Source: Marivita sp.
GTDB taxonomy: Bacteria; Pseudomonadota; Alphaproteobacteria; Rhodobacterales; Rhodobacteraceae
NCBI RefSeq assembly: GCF_022763305.1
Contig: NZ_JALEGT010000067.1
Location: 1 to 64,000 of the forward strand
Reading direction: 5' to 3'
Length of the DNA stretch: 64,000 nucleotides
Position numbers and translations under genes: made by a program. This document shows positions 27,300 through 38,505 of the stretch, piece after piece (position 1 is the stretch's first letter; every line of letters starts with the position of its first letter). The notes beneath the pieces were generated by a model. The model made no database searches and was not told the DNA's origin. It worked only from the letters and a program-made list of their open reading frames with translations.

Positions 27300-28050
27300 G
27301 ATCGTCCTGGCCGCGCTGGACACAGCGGGGCTGGGATGGCTGATCCTGACCACCATCATCGCCGGGGTGGTCTATGGCTTTGCCGGGTTTGGCGCGGCGT
27401 TGATCTTCATGCCGGTGGCGGTGATCTTCCTGCCTCCAGCCGTGGCGATTGCGGCGTTTTCGGTCTCTGCGCTGTCTTCGTTCGTGACGGTCTTTCCCCG
27501 CGCGGTTCCGCTGGTGGACCGGCAGGCTGTCACCGTTCTGATCCTGAGCGCTGCGGTCGCGGCCTCTCTGGGCTTCTGGGTGCTGCGGGTTGCGGATGTC
27601 ACGGCCATCCGCTGGACCGTCGTCACGATCTGCGCCGTGACACTGATCGCCCTGATCGCGGGCTGGCGCTATGCGGTGACCCCGTCGCTTAGAACACGGA
27701 TCGTCATTGGCTGCGCGACCGGATTCGTGGGGGGTGTGAGCGGTCTGCTTGGGCCGATCATGGTGCTGTTTCAACTGGCCGGACGGGACTCGGTGGCCAC
27801 GAGCCGTGCCACAACGGTCGTCTTCCTGACATCGACGAGCCTGCTGCTCTTGCCGCTGATGTACCTGCAGGGGCTGCTGACGCTTGAGGCCGTGGTCGTG
27901 GGTGCGCTGTTGCTGGTGCCCTATGGCGCGGGATCGCTGCTGGGACAGGCGCTGTTTCAGCCGCGCTGGGAACGGTTCTATCGGCTGACGGCTTATGTCA
28001 TTATTGGAGCGGCGACCTTGATGGGGGTGCCACTGTGGGACAAGGTCTGA
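27286..28050 (+). CDS. Sulfite exporter TauE/SafE (TSUP) family permease
   Basis: A 254-residue protein with about eight hydrophobic helices and the TSUP layout of two related halves: YGFAGFGAALIFMPVAVIF (about 25-45) and the second GFVGGVSGLLGPIMVLF (about 147-163). The family moves sulfite, sulfoacetate or other organosulfur anions; the substrate here cannot be deduced. ATGs at 27286 and 27292 both lie inside secF and either could be used. It ends 14 bases before the Mth938-like gene. Confidence 0.85.
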   Translation: MSMPEIVLAALDTAGLGWLILTTIIAGVVYGFAGFGAALIFMPVAVIFLPPAVAIAAFSVSALSSFVTVFPRAVPLVDRQAVTVLILSAAVAASLGFWVLRVADVTAIRWTVVTICAVTLIALIAGWRYAVTPSLRTRIVIGCATGFVGGVSGLLGPIMVLFQLAGRDSVATSRATTVVFLTSTSLLLLPLMYLQGLLTLEAVVVGALLLVPYGAGSLLGQALFQPRWERFYRLTAYVIIGAATLMGVPLWDKV

Positions 28051-28064
28051 GACAAGGAGGCGAC

Positions 28065-28430
28065 ATGCGACTGAACGAGGTGGTCTTTACCGACGCCGAA
28101 CCGATCGAAGGCTATGGCCCGGGGTTTTTCCGGATCGGCGGACAGAAACATGCAGCACCGCTTGTCACGGGACCGGGCGGCACGACGGATTGGGGTGGGT
28201 ACGACGATGTCGAGACCCTTCTGGCGCTGGCCGGGTCAACAGATGTCCTGTTTGTGGGCACCGGCGATGACATCGCGCATCTGCCCGCCACGTTGCGCGC
28301 CACGCTCGAAGAGGCCGGGCTGGGGGTCGAGATCATGAGTTCTCCGGCGGCCTGCCGGACCTATAACGTGCTTCTGTCCGAGGGTCGCAGGGTGGCGCTC
28401 GCGCTGATGCCGGTGCGTGGCGGGGCCTGA
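28065..28430 (+). CDS. Mth938-like domain protein (DUF498)
   Basis: A 121-residue soluble protein of the Xcc1710/Mth938 fold. It begins MRLNEVVFTDAEPIEGYGPG and contains DVLFVGTGDDIAHLP and SPAACRTYNVLLSEGRRVA, the conserved features of the family. Its function is not established; human and bacterial relatives have been linked to complex I assembly or to SecDF neighbourhoods. AAGGAGG lies six bases upstream of the chosen ATG. The gene order secD-secF-(permease)-DUF498-ccm is similar in other Rhodobacterales. Confidence 0.85.
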   Translation: MRLNEVVFTDAEPIEGYGPGFFRIGGQKHAAPLVTGPGGTTDWGGYDDVETLLALAGSTDVLFVGTGDDIAHLPATLRATLEEAGLGVEIMSSPAACRTYNVLLSEGRRVALALMPVRGGA

Positions 28431-28533
28431 CGGACCGCGCTCTTCCGCCAGTCACGCCGATGCACCGGAGAGGCGGCGAAACCGCATTGTGGATGCAGGT
28501 GCAATCAACCTGCGTTTCATCGGGGTGGTGTTT

Positions 28534-28842
28534 GCGATGCGTTGACGCATCGCTGCTTTGCGTTGACGCAAAGCCTGTGGGATCCGGCGCGACAGCCTGA
28601 ACGATGCGTTGACGCATCGCCGCTTTGCGTTGACGCAAAGCCTGTCCGATCCGACACGTCCGGCTGAACGATGCGTTGACGCATCGCCGCTTTGCGTTGA
28701 CGCAAAGCCTGCCCGATCCGACACGTCCGGCTGAACGATGCGTTGACGCATCGCCGCTTTGCGTTGACGCAAAGCTTGTCCCATCAGACGCGACAGGCTG
28801 AACGATGGGTTGAAGCATCACCGCTGTGCGTTGGCGCAAAGC
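28534..28842. repeat. Double-palindrome repeat array B (four perfect units plus one decayed, 67-bp period)
   Basis: Units begin at 28535, 28602, 28669, 28736 and 28803, an exact 67-bp period. Each has dyad 1 CGATGCGT-TG-ACGCATCG and dyad 2 CTTTGCGT-TG-ACGCAAAG with centres 21 bp apart, followed by a conserved linker (CCTGTCCGATCCGACACGTC-like). The fifth unit is degraded (GATGGGT-TG-AAGCATC). Dyads have the same layout as array A but different arm sequences. 67 is not divisible by three. The flanks 28431-28533 and 28843-28959 hold no gene that I can see; ccmA starts at 28960. Confidence 0.92.
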
Positions 28843-28959
28843 CTGACCGGTCAAACGGAACCGCACCACCGATGCGACTTTGCAAACCACCTGACACGGG
28901 ACAGCCACAGCGGCATTTTCGCGCTTTCGACATCGGTCGCCTTGGTCTAAGTCGGGGCC

Positions 28960-29574
28960 ATGGTTCTGACTGTCCGCGATCTGTCCGTCACCCGGGGTGG
29001 CCTTGCGATCCTGGAAGGCGTGTCTTTCGACATGGCCCCGGGCGAGGCGCTGGTGCTGCGCGGTCCGAACGGGATCGGCAAGACGACGCTCTTGCGGAGC
29101 ATCGCCGGGCTGCAACCCCCCGAAACCGGCAGTGTGACCGGGGCCGAGGACCAGATCGCTTATGCAGGTCATTCCGACGGGCTGAAGGCGATGCTGAGTG
29201 TGACCGAGAATCTGCAGTTCTGGGCGTCCGTCTTCGGCCTGACGGAGATCGAACAGGCGCTGACGGCCTTCGATCTTCTTGATCTGCGCATGCGCCTCGC
29301 AGGCACCTTGTCGGCGGGGCAGAAACGGCGTCTGGGGCTTGCGCGGCTGATGGTGACGGGACGGCCGATCTGGGTTCTGGACGAGCCGACCGTGTCGCTC
29401 GACGCCGCCTCGGTGGCCCTGTTCGCCGACGCGGTGCGCGACCACCTCGGTCGTGGCGGCAGTGCACTGATGGCCACCCATATCGACCTTGGCCTCGACG
29501 AGGCGCGGGTGCTTGACCTCACCCCGTTCAAGGCGAGGCCGCGCACGCGCCAGATCGATGAGGCCTTCCTGTGA
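28960..29574 (+). CDS. ccmA: Heme ABC exporter ATP-binding protein CcmA
   Basis: A 204-residue ATPase of the CcmAB(CD) complex in system I cytochrome c maturation; ATP hydrolysis releases holo-CcmE. Walker A is GPNGIGKTT (about 36-44), ABC signature LSAGQKRRL (about 121-129), Walker B PIWVLDEP (about 140-147) and the H-loop MATHIDL. It ends four bases into ccmB (GTGA overlap). It heads the ccmABCDG operon and its promoter would lie in the 120 bp after repeat array B. Confidence 0.96.
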   Translation: MVLTVRDLSVTRGGLAILEGVSFDMAPGEALVLRGPNGIGKTTLLRSIAGLQPPETGSVTGAEDQIAYAGHSDGLKAMLSVTENLQFWASVFGLTEIEQALTAFDLLDLRMRLAGTLSAGQKRRLGLARLMVTGRPIWVLDEPTVSLDAASVALFADAVRDHLGRGGSALMATHIDLGLDEARVLDLTPFKARPRTRQIDEAFL

Positions 29575-30227
29575 TCGCCCTTCTTCTGCGGGATTTGCGG
29601 CTTGCGATCCGGGCAGGCGGCGGCTTTGGCCTCGGTCTTGCGTTCTTTCTGATCGTCACCGTGCTGGTGCCCTTCGGAGTCGGTCCGCAAACAGATCTGC
29701 TCTCGCGCATTGCGCCGGGCATTCTGTGGATTGGCGCGCTTCTGGCGTGTCTTCTGTCGCTGGATCGCATTCTCGCGCTCGACTGGGAGGACGGATCGCT
29801 TGATCTGCTGGCCACGGCGCCCCTGCCGATGGAAGGGATCGTCACGATCAAGGCGCTGGCGCACTGGATCACCACCGGACTTCCGCTTGTCTTCGCGGCC
29901 CCGGTGCTCGGGGTGCTGCTGAACCTGCCGCTCGCCGCCTATCAGTGGGTGCTGATCAGCCTTGCCGTGGGCACTCCTGCACTGAGCGTGATCGGCACCT
30001 TTGGCGCGGCACTCACCGTGGGTCTGAAGCGCGGCGGGCTGCTGATGTCGCTCCTCGTGCTGCCGCTCTATGTGCCGACGCTCATTTTCGGCGCCGAGGT
30101 AGCGCGGCGTGGGGCCGAAGGGCTTACGGTGCAGACGCCGCTGATGCTTCTGGCGGGGATCAGCTTTGGCGTAATGGCGCTTTTGCCCTTTGCCAGTGCG
30201 GCGGTTCTGCGGATCAATCTGCGATAA
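29571..30227 (+). CDS. ccmB: Heme exporter protein CcmB
   Basis: A 218-residue membrane subunit with six hydrophobic helices, starting at a GTG that overlaps the ccmA stop. Typical family segments are [19 protein letters not shown] (about 63-81), [15 protein letters not shown] and [19 protein letters not shown] (about 142-160). It partners CcmA in the inner membrane for heme handling in cytochrome c maturation. Confidence 0.95.
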   Translation: MIALLLRDLRLAIRAGGGFGLGLAFFLIVTVLVPFGVGPQTDLLSRIAPGILWIGALLACLLSLDRILALDWEDGSLDLLATAPLPMEGIVTIKALAHWITTGLPLVFAAPVLGVLLNLPLAAYQWVLISLAVGTPALSVIGTFGAALTVGLKRGGLLMSLLVLPLYVPTLIFGAEVARRGAEGLTVQTPLMLLAGISFGVMALLPFASAAVLRINLR

Positions 30228-30285
30228 CGCGTCCCATGCGGTTTTTTGAATTGAAGGCCGCCGCAAAACCGCCTACCTGACTGTC

Positions 30286-31014
30286 ATGTCTTTGTGGGAA
30301 TACGCAAATCCGGTGAAGTTCATCCGCACCACCGACAAGGTGTTGCCGTGGGTCTGGACTCTTGCGCTCGGATGTCTGTGCACCGGCCTGATCTGGGGAT
30401 TCTTCTTCACTCCGGACGATTTTCGCATGGGATCGACGGTCAAGATCATCTACATCCACGTGCCCTCGGCGCTGATGGCGATCAATGCCTGGTTGATGAT
30501 GCTGGTCGCGTCGCTCATCTGGATTGTGCGCCGCCACCACGTTTCGGCTCTGGCCGCCCGCGCTGCGGCGCCCGTGGGGGCTGTGATGACCGTGATTGCG
30601 CTGGTCACGGGCGCGTTCTGGGGCCAGCCGATGTGGGGCACCTGGTGGGAATGGGACCCGCGCCTGACCTCCTTCCTGATCCTCTTCCTCTTCTATCTCG
30701 GCTATATGGCGCTTTGGGCGGCGATCGAGAACGATGATACGGCGGCGGACCTGACCTCGATCCTCTGCCTTGTGGGGTCGGTCTTCGCGATCCTCAGCCG
30801 CTACGCGGTGAACTTCTGGAATCAGGGCCTGCATCAGGGCGCGACCTTCTCGATGGACAAGGAAGAGAACATTGCCGACGTGTTCTGGTTTCCAGCCGTG
30901 ATCAGCATGTTGGGCTTCGGCCTTCTGTTCGTGGCGCTGGTCTTCCTGCGCACCCAGACCGAAATCCGGGCCCGCCGCACGCGGGCGCTTCTGGCGCGGG
31001 ACGGGCAGGCATGA
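30286..31014 (+). CDS. ccmC: Heme exporter/handling protein CcmC
   Basis: A 242-residue membrane protein with six helices and the tryptophan-rich heme-handling WWD motif GTWWEWDPRLTS (about 118-129). Two conserved histidines flank it: one in IYIHVPSA (about 62) and the other in NQGLHQG (about 185). It loads heme on CcmE. The stop overlaps the ccmD start. Confidence 0.96.
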   Translation: MSLWEYANPVKFIRTTDKVLPWVWTLALGCLCTGLIWGFFFTPDDFRMGSTVKIIYIHVPSALMAINAWLMMLVASLIWIVRRHHVSALAARAAAPVGAVMTVIALVTGAFWGQPMWGTWWEWDPRLTSFLILFLFYLGYMALWAAIENDDTAADLTSILCLVGSVFAILSRYAVNFWNQGLHQGATFSMDKEENIADVFWFPAVISMLGFGLLFVALVFLRTQTEIRARRTRALLARDGQA

Positions 31015-31163
31015 TGCCGGATCTCGGGAAATACGCGTTCGAGGTGTTGAGCTCTTACGCCGTGACCATTGTTCTGCTGGTCGGACTGGTTGCCGCCAGC
31101 CTGCGCCGCGCGCGTCAGGCGCGCCGTGCGCTGGACGATGTCGAACAGAGGCGCAAACCCTGA
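31011..31163 (+). CDS. ccmD: Heme exporter protein CcmD
   Basis: A 50-residue protein: an N-terminal MMPDLGKYAFEVLSSYAVT leads into one membrane helix (IVLLVGLVAASL) and a basic tail RRARQARRAL, the standard CcmD layout. It stabilises the CcmC-CcmE-heme intermediate. It begins at the ATGA shared with the ccmC stop and its own TGA overlaps the ccmG start as TGATG. A second ATG follows immediately at 31014. Confidence 0.9.
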   Translation: MMPDLGKYAFEVLSSYAVTIVLLVGLVAASLRRARQARRALDDVEQRRKP

Positions 31164-31702
31164 TGGCCCGTGTCTCGCCCCTGATGATCCTGCCGCCGGT
31201 GATTTTTGGGGCCTTCGCGGTGCTCGCCTATGTCGGCATGTTCCGTGAAGACCCGCAGGGCTTGCCGTCCACACGCGTGGGTCAGCCTGCGCCGCCGATC
31301 ACGGACGTTCCGCTGGCGGGCTATCCGGCGTTTTCGCCCGAGATGCTGACCTCGGGCGAGGTGACTCTGGTGAACTTCTGGGCCAGCTGGTGTCCGCCGT
31401 GCCGGATCGAACACCCCAAACTTCTCGAAATGCAGGCCGAGGGCATGCAGATCGTCGGCGTCAATATCCGGGATCAGGAAGCCAACGCCAGAACGTATCT
31501 TGAAGAGGACGGCAATCCCTTTGCCGCCGTGCCGTTTGATCCTGCGGGGCGGACGTCAATTGACTGGGGTGTGACCGCGCCGCCGGAGACGTTCATCGTC
31601 GATGGAGATGGGGTTGTGCTGTTCCGGTTTGCCGGCCCGCTTGTCGGATCGGATTATGAACAGCGGTTTGTCCCAGCGCTGGAAAAAGCGCTGGCCGACT
31701 GA
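31163..31702 (+). CDS. ccmG: Thiol:disulfide interchange protein CcmG/DsbE
   Basis: A 179-residue membrane-anchored periplasmic thioredoxin that reduces apocytochrome c heme-binding cysteines. N-terminal anchor helix about 6-25, then the active site NFWASWCPPCRIEHP (Cys near residues 76 and 79), IVGVNIRDQ, and the cis-Pro region VTAPPETFIVD. It is the last gene of ccmABCDG here; no ccmE/F/H is in the window. Confidence 0.95.
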   Translation: MARVSPLMILPPVIFGAFAVLAYVGMFREDPQGLPSTRVGQPAPPITDVPLAGYPAFSPEMLTSGEVTLVNFWASWCPPCRIEHPKLLEMQAEGMQIVGVNIRDQEANARTYLEEDGNPFAAVPFDPAGRTSIDWGVTAPPETFIVDGDGVVLFRFAGPLVGSDYEQRFVPALEKALAD

Positions 31703-31709
31703 CATCCCT

Positions 31710-31811
31710 TCAGGGAATCAGGGCAGGTCCGGCGTCCGGGATACCTGCGAACACACTTGCACCTGCAATCAGAAGCAAGGCAGCGGTCTGGATGATCGTT
31801 AACAGCTTCAT
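31710..31811 (-). CDS. Possible 33-residue hydrophobic small protein
   Basis: An open frame of 33 residues beginning MKLLTIIQTAALLLIAGASV, which looks like a signal peptide or single membrane helix, between the convergent ccmG and acnA genes. There is no convincing ribosome site upstream, so this is only a candidate. The remaining 31812-32024 has no gene I can support. Confidence 0.22.
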   Translation of the reverse strand: MKLLTIIQTAALLLIAGASVFAGIPDAGPALIP

Positions 31812-32024
31812 GGTCCAACTCGTCGGGTTATCGTGCCTGTGTGGCAGATAAGTGGGACATTCTTGGGGAATTTGTAGGGTCCAAGCTGTCACATGCGACA
31901 ACTTGTGCCAAATTCTGAATATCTTTTTCATTTTTGTGCAGATTTTTGCCGAAGCTGCCCGGTTTCAAGGCAGGTCCGGGAATGCGCGGTGCGGCGTGCG
32001 CCGTGGACGGGTCCTGAAATGAAA

Positions 32025-32084
32025 ACAGGCGGGCCAAAGCCCGCCTGTCTGTTTGTGTGCTCTGTCTGCCCTCAGGCAGACAGA
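32025..32084 (-). terminator. Two tandem strong hairpins downstream of acnA
   Basis: TCTGTCTGCC-CTCA-GGCAGACAGA (32061-32084) lies five bases beyond the acnA stop, and ACAGGCGGGC-CAAA-GCCCGCCTGT (32025-32048) follows it; both stems are ten perfect base pairs. Read on the minus strand, the second is followed by a T-rich run (TTTTCATTTC). They should terminate acnA or protect its mRNA 3' end. Confidence 0.75.
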
Positions 32085-32088
32085 CGTC

Positions 32089-34878
<2,790 letters not shown>

Positions 34879-35092
34879 GACATGGCTCCTCAAAAGGGGA
34901 AAAGGGGTCTTTGCGCGCTCTTTGCCTGATGCCACAGAGTCGATCAAGGGGGGTGCGACGATTTTGGTATACTATTGTGCACAATTCTTTGGTGCCGCCC
35001 TGATCGCAGCCTATCGCAAAACCTTGATTGGTTATTTCAACGCGCTGCCGCTAAGTACGGACAGGCAGAAACGAGCACGGGACACCAGTGGA

Positions 35093-35791
35093 ATGAAGAA
35101 GGTCATGGCTTTGCTGACGGCGCTGATCGTCGGTGTGACGGCAACCGCCACTCGGGCGCAGGACACACCGGTTGTGGTCGAGCTGTTCACCTCGCAAGGC
35201 TGTTCGTCCTGTCCTCCCGCCGATGAGATGCTGGCCCGTCTTGGGGAACGCGACAACGTGATCGCGCTGGCGTTGCATGTCGATTACTGGGATTACATCG
35301 GCTGGAAGGATAAGTTCGCCCATGCCGCCTTCACCAAGCGCCAGAAGGGCTATGCCCGGTCATTCGGCAACCGGTCGATCTACACGCCGCAGATGGTCGT
35401 CAACGGGGCAGCCGATGTGGTGGGCAACCGTCCCATGGATGTGAGCGACACGGTGCAGGCGCATTCCGCCAAAGGTCTGCCGGTGCGCCTGACGTTGAAA
35501 CGCTCCGGCGACCGGTTGACCATTTCCGCTCCGGCCGCGTCGGGTCTGGCCGAGGCGGATGTGATCCTTATCCGCTACACCCCGTCTGCCAATGTGCAGA
35601 TCCCGCGCGGTGAAAACGCCGGCAAGACCCTGAGCTACAGCCACATCGTCACGGAATGGTCCGACATCGGCGATTGGAACGGCCGCGCGCCGCTGTCCTC
35701 TTCGGTGCCCGTTTCGGGCAATGCGCCTATCGTGGTTCTGGTGCAGAAAAAGGACTACGGCCCCATCTTTGCAGCGGCGCGTTTGCGCTGA
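35093..35791 (+). CDS. Secreted thioredoxin-fold DUF1223 protein
   Basis: A 232-residue protein with a signal peptide (MKKVMALLTALIVGVTATATRAQ), then VVVELFTSQGCSSCPPADEM with a CSSC pair near residues 35-38, and the family landmarks LHVDYWDYIGWKD and YTPQMVVNG. The DUF1223 family has a thioredoxin-like fold and is probably a periplasmic thiol/redox protein; its reaction is not established. Its last 37 bases overlap the convergent acyltransferase gene. The divergent gap to acnA (34879-35092) is AT-richer and probably holds both promoters. Confidence 0.87.
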   Translation: MKKVMALLTALIVGVTATATRAQDTPVVVELFTSQGCSSCPPADEMLARLGERDNVIALALHVDYWDYIGWKDKFAHAAFTKRQKGYARSFGNRSIYTPQMVVNGAADVVGNRPMDVSDTVQAHSAKGLPVRLTLKRSGDRLTISAPAASGLAEADVILIRYTPSANVQIPRGENAGKTLSYSHIVTEWSDIGDWNGRAPLSSSVPVSGNAPIVVLVQKKDYGPIFAAARLR

Positions 35792-36681
35792 CGTTTGGGC
35801 TTCCACCGGCGGTGAATCCAGAACCATTGCTCGGGATGCGCATGGACGCGCGCCTCGAGCCTGCGGGTTGCCTCGCGCATCATCTCGACCGGGTCCCCAT
35901 GCGGGATCGGGGCCTCGAACACCGCCTCGAAGCTGATGCCATCTGCCTTGCGTATGCCGAAGAACGGAACCAGCAGCGCCCCTGTCTTGAGCGCGATGTC
36001 GGCGGCTGAGGTCAGGGTCGGGGCGGGTTGCCCCATGAAGTCGATGGGTTCGCCTGCGCTGTCATAGACATCGAACAAGAGAACCCCCATGCCGCCCTCG
36101 CGGATGTGCTTGATCAGCCCCATCGTGCCGCGCCGACCCTGTTCGAAGACCGGGTCTGACAGGGCATGCATGTTGGCGGCGTAATGCGCGTTGAAATAGG
36201 GGTTGGACATCGGACGATAGAGCCCGCCGATCCGGTATCCCCGTGCCACCAGCGCCGCGCGCGGCGCTTCGAAATTGCCGAAATGCCCGGTGACGAACAG
36301 CACCGGACGCCCCTCGGCGCGGGCCTGTTCCACCTCGGCCAGCCCTTCACCGCTGATTTCCGCCTTCGCCATCCGGCGCATCAGGCCTTTGACGTCGTAA
36401 TTGTCGATCATCGTGCGCCCGGCATTGTCGGCCACCAGATCGGCCAGACGGCGGCGGTCAAGCACGCCCATCTCGGGCCAGACATGGGCGAGATTGTCCA
36501 TCGCACGGTCGCGGTAGCCCGCAAGCGGGGCCACCACATGGCGGATGAGCCGCCCCATCAACCACAGCCGGGCACGGAGCGGCAGGCGCAGCGCGCACCA
36601 GATCGCCGCGCGCAGCACGCGATCCGTGGCCCAGTCCTCCCAGCCGCCGGGGGTGTGTTTGCGCTTCTTCGTCTTGGCCAA
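35755..36681 (-). CDS. LpxL/HtrB-type lysophospholipid or lipid A acyltransferase
   Basis: A 308-residue inner-membrane acyltransferase. The catalytic HX4E motif is in FVTGHFGNFEAPR (His near residue 133), followed by GLYRPMSNPYFN and VLLFDVYDSAGEPIDFMGQPAPT as in LpxL. The family adds secondary acyl chains to lipid A, though some members act on other lipids. The start is uncertain: the frame opens with a TTG at 36681 and no strong ribosome site; no better ATG keeps the conserved N-terminus. It lies next to a triple-palindrome repeat. Confidence 0.85.
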   Translation of the reverse strand: MAKTKKRKHTPGGWEDWATDRVLRAAIWCALRLPLRARLWLMGRLIRHVVAPLAGYRDRAMDNLAHVWPEMGVLDRRRLADLVADNAGRTMIDNYDVKGLMRRMAKAEISGEGLAEVEQARAEGRPVLFVTGHFGNFEAPRAALVARGYRIGGLYRPMSNPYFNAHYAANMHALSDPVFEQGRRGTMGLIKHIREGGMGVLLFDVYDSAGEPIDFMGQPAPTLTSAADIALKTGALLVPFFGIRKADGISFEAVFEAPIPHGDPVEMMREATRRLEARVHAHPEQWFWIHRRWKPKRQRKRAAAKMGP

Positions 36682-36709
36682 AAGGAAAACCTGTTCTGGT
36701 GTCGGCGGG

Positions 36710-36776
36710 AAGCGCCTTCGAAGGCGCTTGATACGCGATTTGCAAATCGCGTGTCAAAGCCCGTTGCAACGGGCTT
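36710..36776. repeat. Triple-palindrome element
   Basis: Three perfect 20-bp palindromes in a row: AAGCGCCTTCGAAGGCGCTT (36710-36729), ACGCGATTTGCAAATCGCGT (36733-36752) and AAGCCCGTTGCAACGGGCTT (36757-36776), with spacers of three and four bases. It lies in the divergent gap between the acyltransferase and the SDR gene. The design resembles arrays A and B (short perfect dyads in close series) but the arms are unrelated in sequence. Confidence 0.85.
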
Positions 36777-36878
36777 GCCCCCCGTGCCATGCCCGACCTT
36801 GTTTTTCCCGTTCGAAACACTTCTGTAAGGATCGCAAGGCATCACCACCTGTGACTTTAAGGGGAAGAGGGAGCGCAC

Positions 36879-37646
36879 ATGATCATCACCGAAAACACCG
36901 TCGCCATCGTATCGGGCGGCGCATCCGGCCTCGGGGCCGCCGCCGCAACCGCTCTGGCCGACGCCGGGGCAAAGGTTGTTCTTCTCGACATGAACGAGGC
37001 GGCTGGCACCGCGCAGGCCGAAGCTCTGGGGGGCACCTTCGTCAAGACCGATGTCAGCGACCCCGCCAGCGTCGCCGCCGCCATGGAGGCTGTCAAAACC
37101 ACCTATGGCGCCGCCCATATCGCGGTGAACTGTGCAGGCATTGCGCCTGCCGCCAAGACCGTGTCGAAAGCCGCAGCACATGACCCGAAGCCCTTTATCG
37201 CCACGATCAATGTCAACCTGATCGGCACCTTCAACGTGGCCTCGCAAGCAGCGGCGCTGATGGCCGCGAACGACCGCCTGGATGCGGACGGGGCGCGCGG
37301 TGTCATCGTCAACACCGCCTCTGTCGCGGCCTTTGAAGGGCAGGTGGGGCAGGTGGCCTATGCGGCCTCCAAGGGCGGGGTGGTCGGCATGACCCTGCCG
37401 ATGGCGCGCGATCTGGCGCAACTGGGCATCCGCGTCTGCGCTATCGCGCCGGGGCTCTTCAAGACACCCATGCTCGAAGGCTTGCCGCAGGAGGTGCAGG
37501 ACAGCCTTGGCGCGCAGGTGCCGAATCCCTCGCGTCTGGGTCGTCCAAGCGAATACGCGGCTTTGGTGCGCCATATCGTCGAGAACCCGATGCTCAACGG
37601 CGAAGTGATCCGCTTGGATGGTGCCATCCGCATGGCCCCGCGCTAA
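36879..37646 (+). CDS. SDR family dehydrogenase (3-hydroxyacyl-CoA dehydrogenase type 2-like)
   Basis: A 255-residue short-chain dehydrogenase. Cofactor motif [11 protein letters not shown] (about 13-23) with the acidic LDMNEA end that favours NAD, NCAG (about 86), and the catalytic Ser plus YAASK (about 163-167). [20 protein letters not shown] near the C-terminus and the overall similarity match HSD17B10-type 3-hydroxyacyl-CoA or 2-methyl-3-hydroxybutyryl-CoA dehydrogenases of fatty-acid and isoleucine breakdown. No beta-oxidation partners are adjacent. Upstream GGGGAAGAGGGAG serves as the ribosome site. Confidence 0.87.
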   Translation: MIITENTVAIVSGGASGLGAAAATALADAGAKVVLLDMNEAAGTAQAEALGGTFVKTDVSDPASVAAAMEAVKTTYGAAHIAVNCAGIAPAAKTVSKAAAHDPKPFIATINVNLIGTFNVASQAAALMAANDRLDADGARGVIVNTASVAAFEGQVGQVAYAASKGGVVGMTLPMARDLAQLGIRVCAIAPGLFKTPMLEGLPQEVQDSLGAQVPNPSRLGRPSEYAALVRHIVENPMLNGEVIRLDGAIRMAPR

Positions 37647-37676
37647 GTCTCGTCAGGAGCAACCCCGGAGACGTTC

Positions 37677-38378
37677 ATGACCTTCGATGCCCTGATCGTC
37701 AGCCACGGCCAGCCCTCGGACCCGGATGTGGGCGAGGCGGAAATCGCAACGCTTGCGGCGGCCGTTGCGGCGCATCTGCCCGAGGCGCGGGTGGAAGGCG
37801 TGACGCTGGCCGCCGAGGGCCGGATCGAGGCGCTGTCGGCAGACCGCCCCGGGGCGCTGATCTATCCGATGTTCATGGCCGATGGCTGGTTCACGCAGGT
37901 GCAACTGCCCAAGCGGCTGGCGGATGGCGTGGGGCCGCAACTGGTCAGCTTTGGTCTGGACTGCACCCTGCCGATGCTCGCTGCGAACTGGCTGCGGCGG
38001 GTCTGTACGGATCACGGGTTCGAGCCGTACGGAACCGACCTCGTCATCGCAGGCCACGGCTCGGGCAAATCCCGGCGCGTGTCCGAGGCCACCCGCGCCT
38101 TTGCCGACCGCGTGGCCAAGGATTTCGGGCCAAGGTCCGTCCGCTGCGGCTTTGTCGAGGAAGAGCCTTCCCTGACCAACGCGCTGTCCGGTCTGGGGGC
38201 AAACGCCATCTGCCTGCCGTTCTTCGCCGCCAAGCGCGGCCACGTGCTCGACGATCTGCCCGAGGCGGTCGCGGCATCGGGGTTCGAGGGTGTCGTCCTT
38301 GATCCCATCGGCCTGCACCCGGACGTGCCCAAGATGATCGCGGATGCGCTGCGCTGGCGGGCTTCACTCAAGGCGTAA
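37677..38378 (+). CDS. CbiX/SirB-like sirohydrochlorin chelatase family protein
   Basis: A 233-residue protein with two related halves, each with a putative metal-binding histidine: LIVSHGQPSDPD (about 7-18) and VIAGHGSGKSRRVSEA (about 122-137), plus a C-terminal FFAAKRGHVLDDL. The family inserts iron or cobalt into sirohydrochlorin for siroheme or cobalamin synthesis. Window context: B12-using enzymes (NrdJ, the reductive dehalogenase) are encoded elsewhere, but no other tetrapyrrole gene is adjacent. Confidence 0.78.
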   Translation: MTFDALIVSHGQPSDPDVGEAEIATLAAAVAAHLPEARVEGVTLAAEGRIEALSADRPGALIYPMFMADGWFTQVQLPKRLADGVGPQLVSFGLDCTLPMLAANWLRRVCTDHGFEPYGTDLVIAGHGSGKSRRVSEATRAFADRVAKDFGPRSVRCGFVEEEPSLTNALSGLGANAICLPFFAAKRGHVLDDLPEAVAASGFEGVVLDPIGLHPDVPKMIADALRWRASLKA

Positions 38379-38505
38379 GTCGATATCCCTGGCCGGTGAT
38401 GCGCCAGAAGTCGCCCAAATCGCGATGCTGTGCAGCAAGGATTTGACTGAAGTCACCTGCGCGCGCACTCTGGATCATCTTTCCAGATCGATCAGGAGGC
38501 CGGAC

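Noticed and set aside
28452..28784. Minus-strand open frame across repeat array B giving a repetitive peptide
   Set aside because: The 67-bp period shifts frame each unit, so the peptide repeats only by rotation through frames; the conserved feature is DNA symmetry.
28534..28842. Possible CRISPR array
   Set aside because: Repeats are palindromic and regular, but the intervening segments are conserved, not unique spacers, and no cas genes are present.
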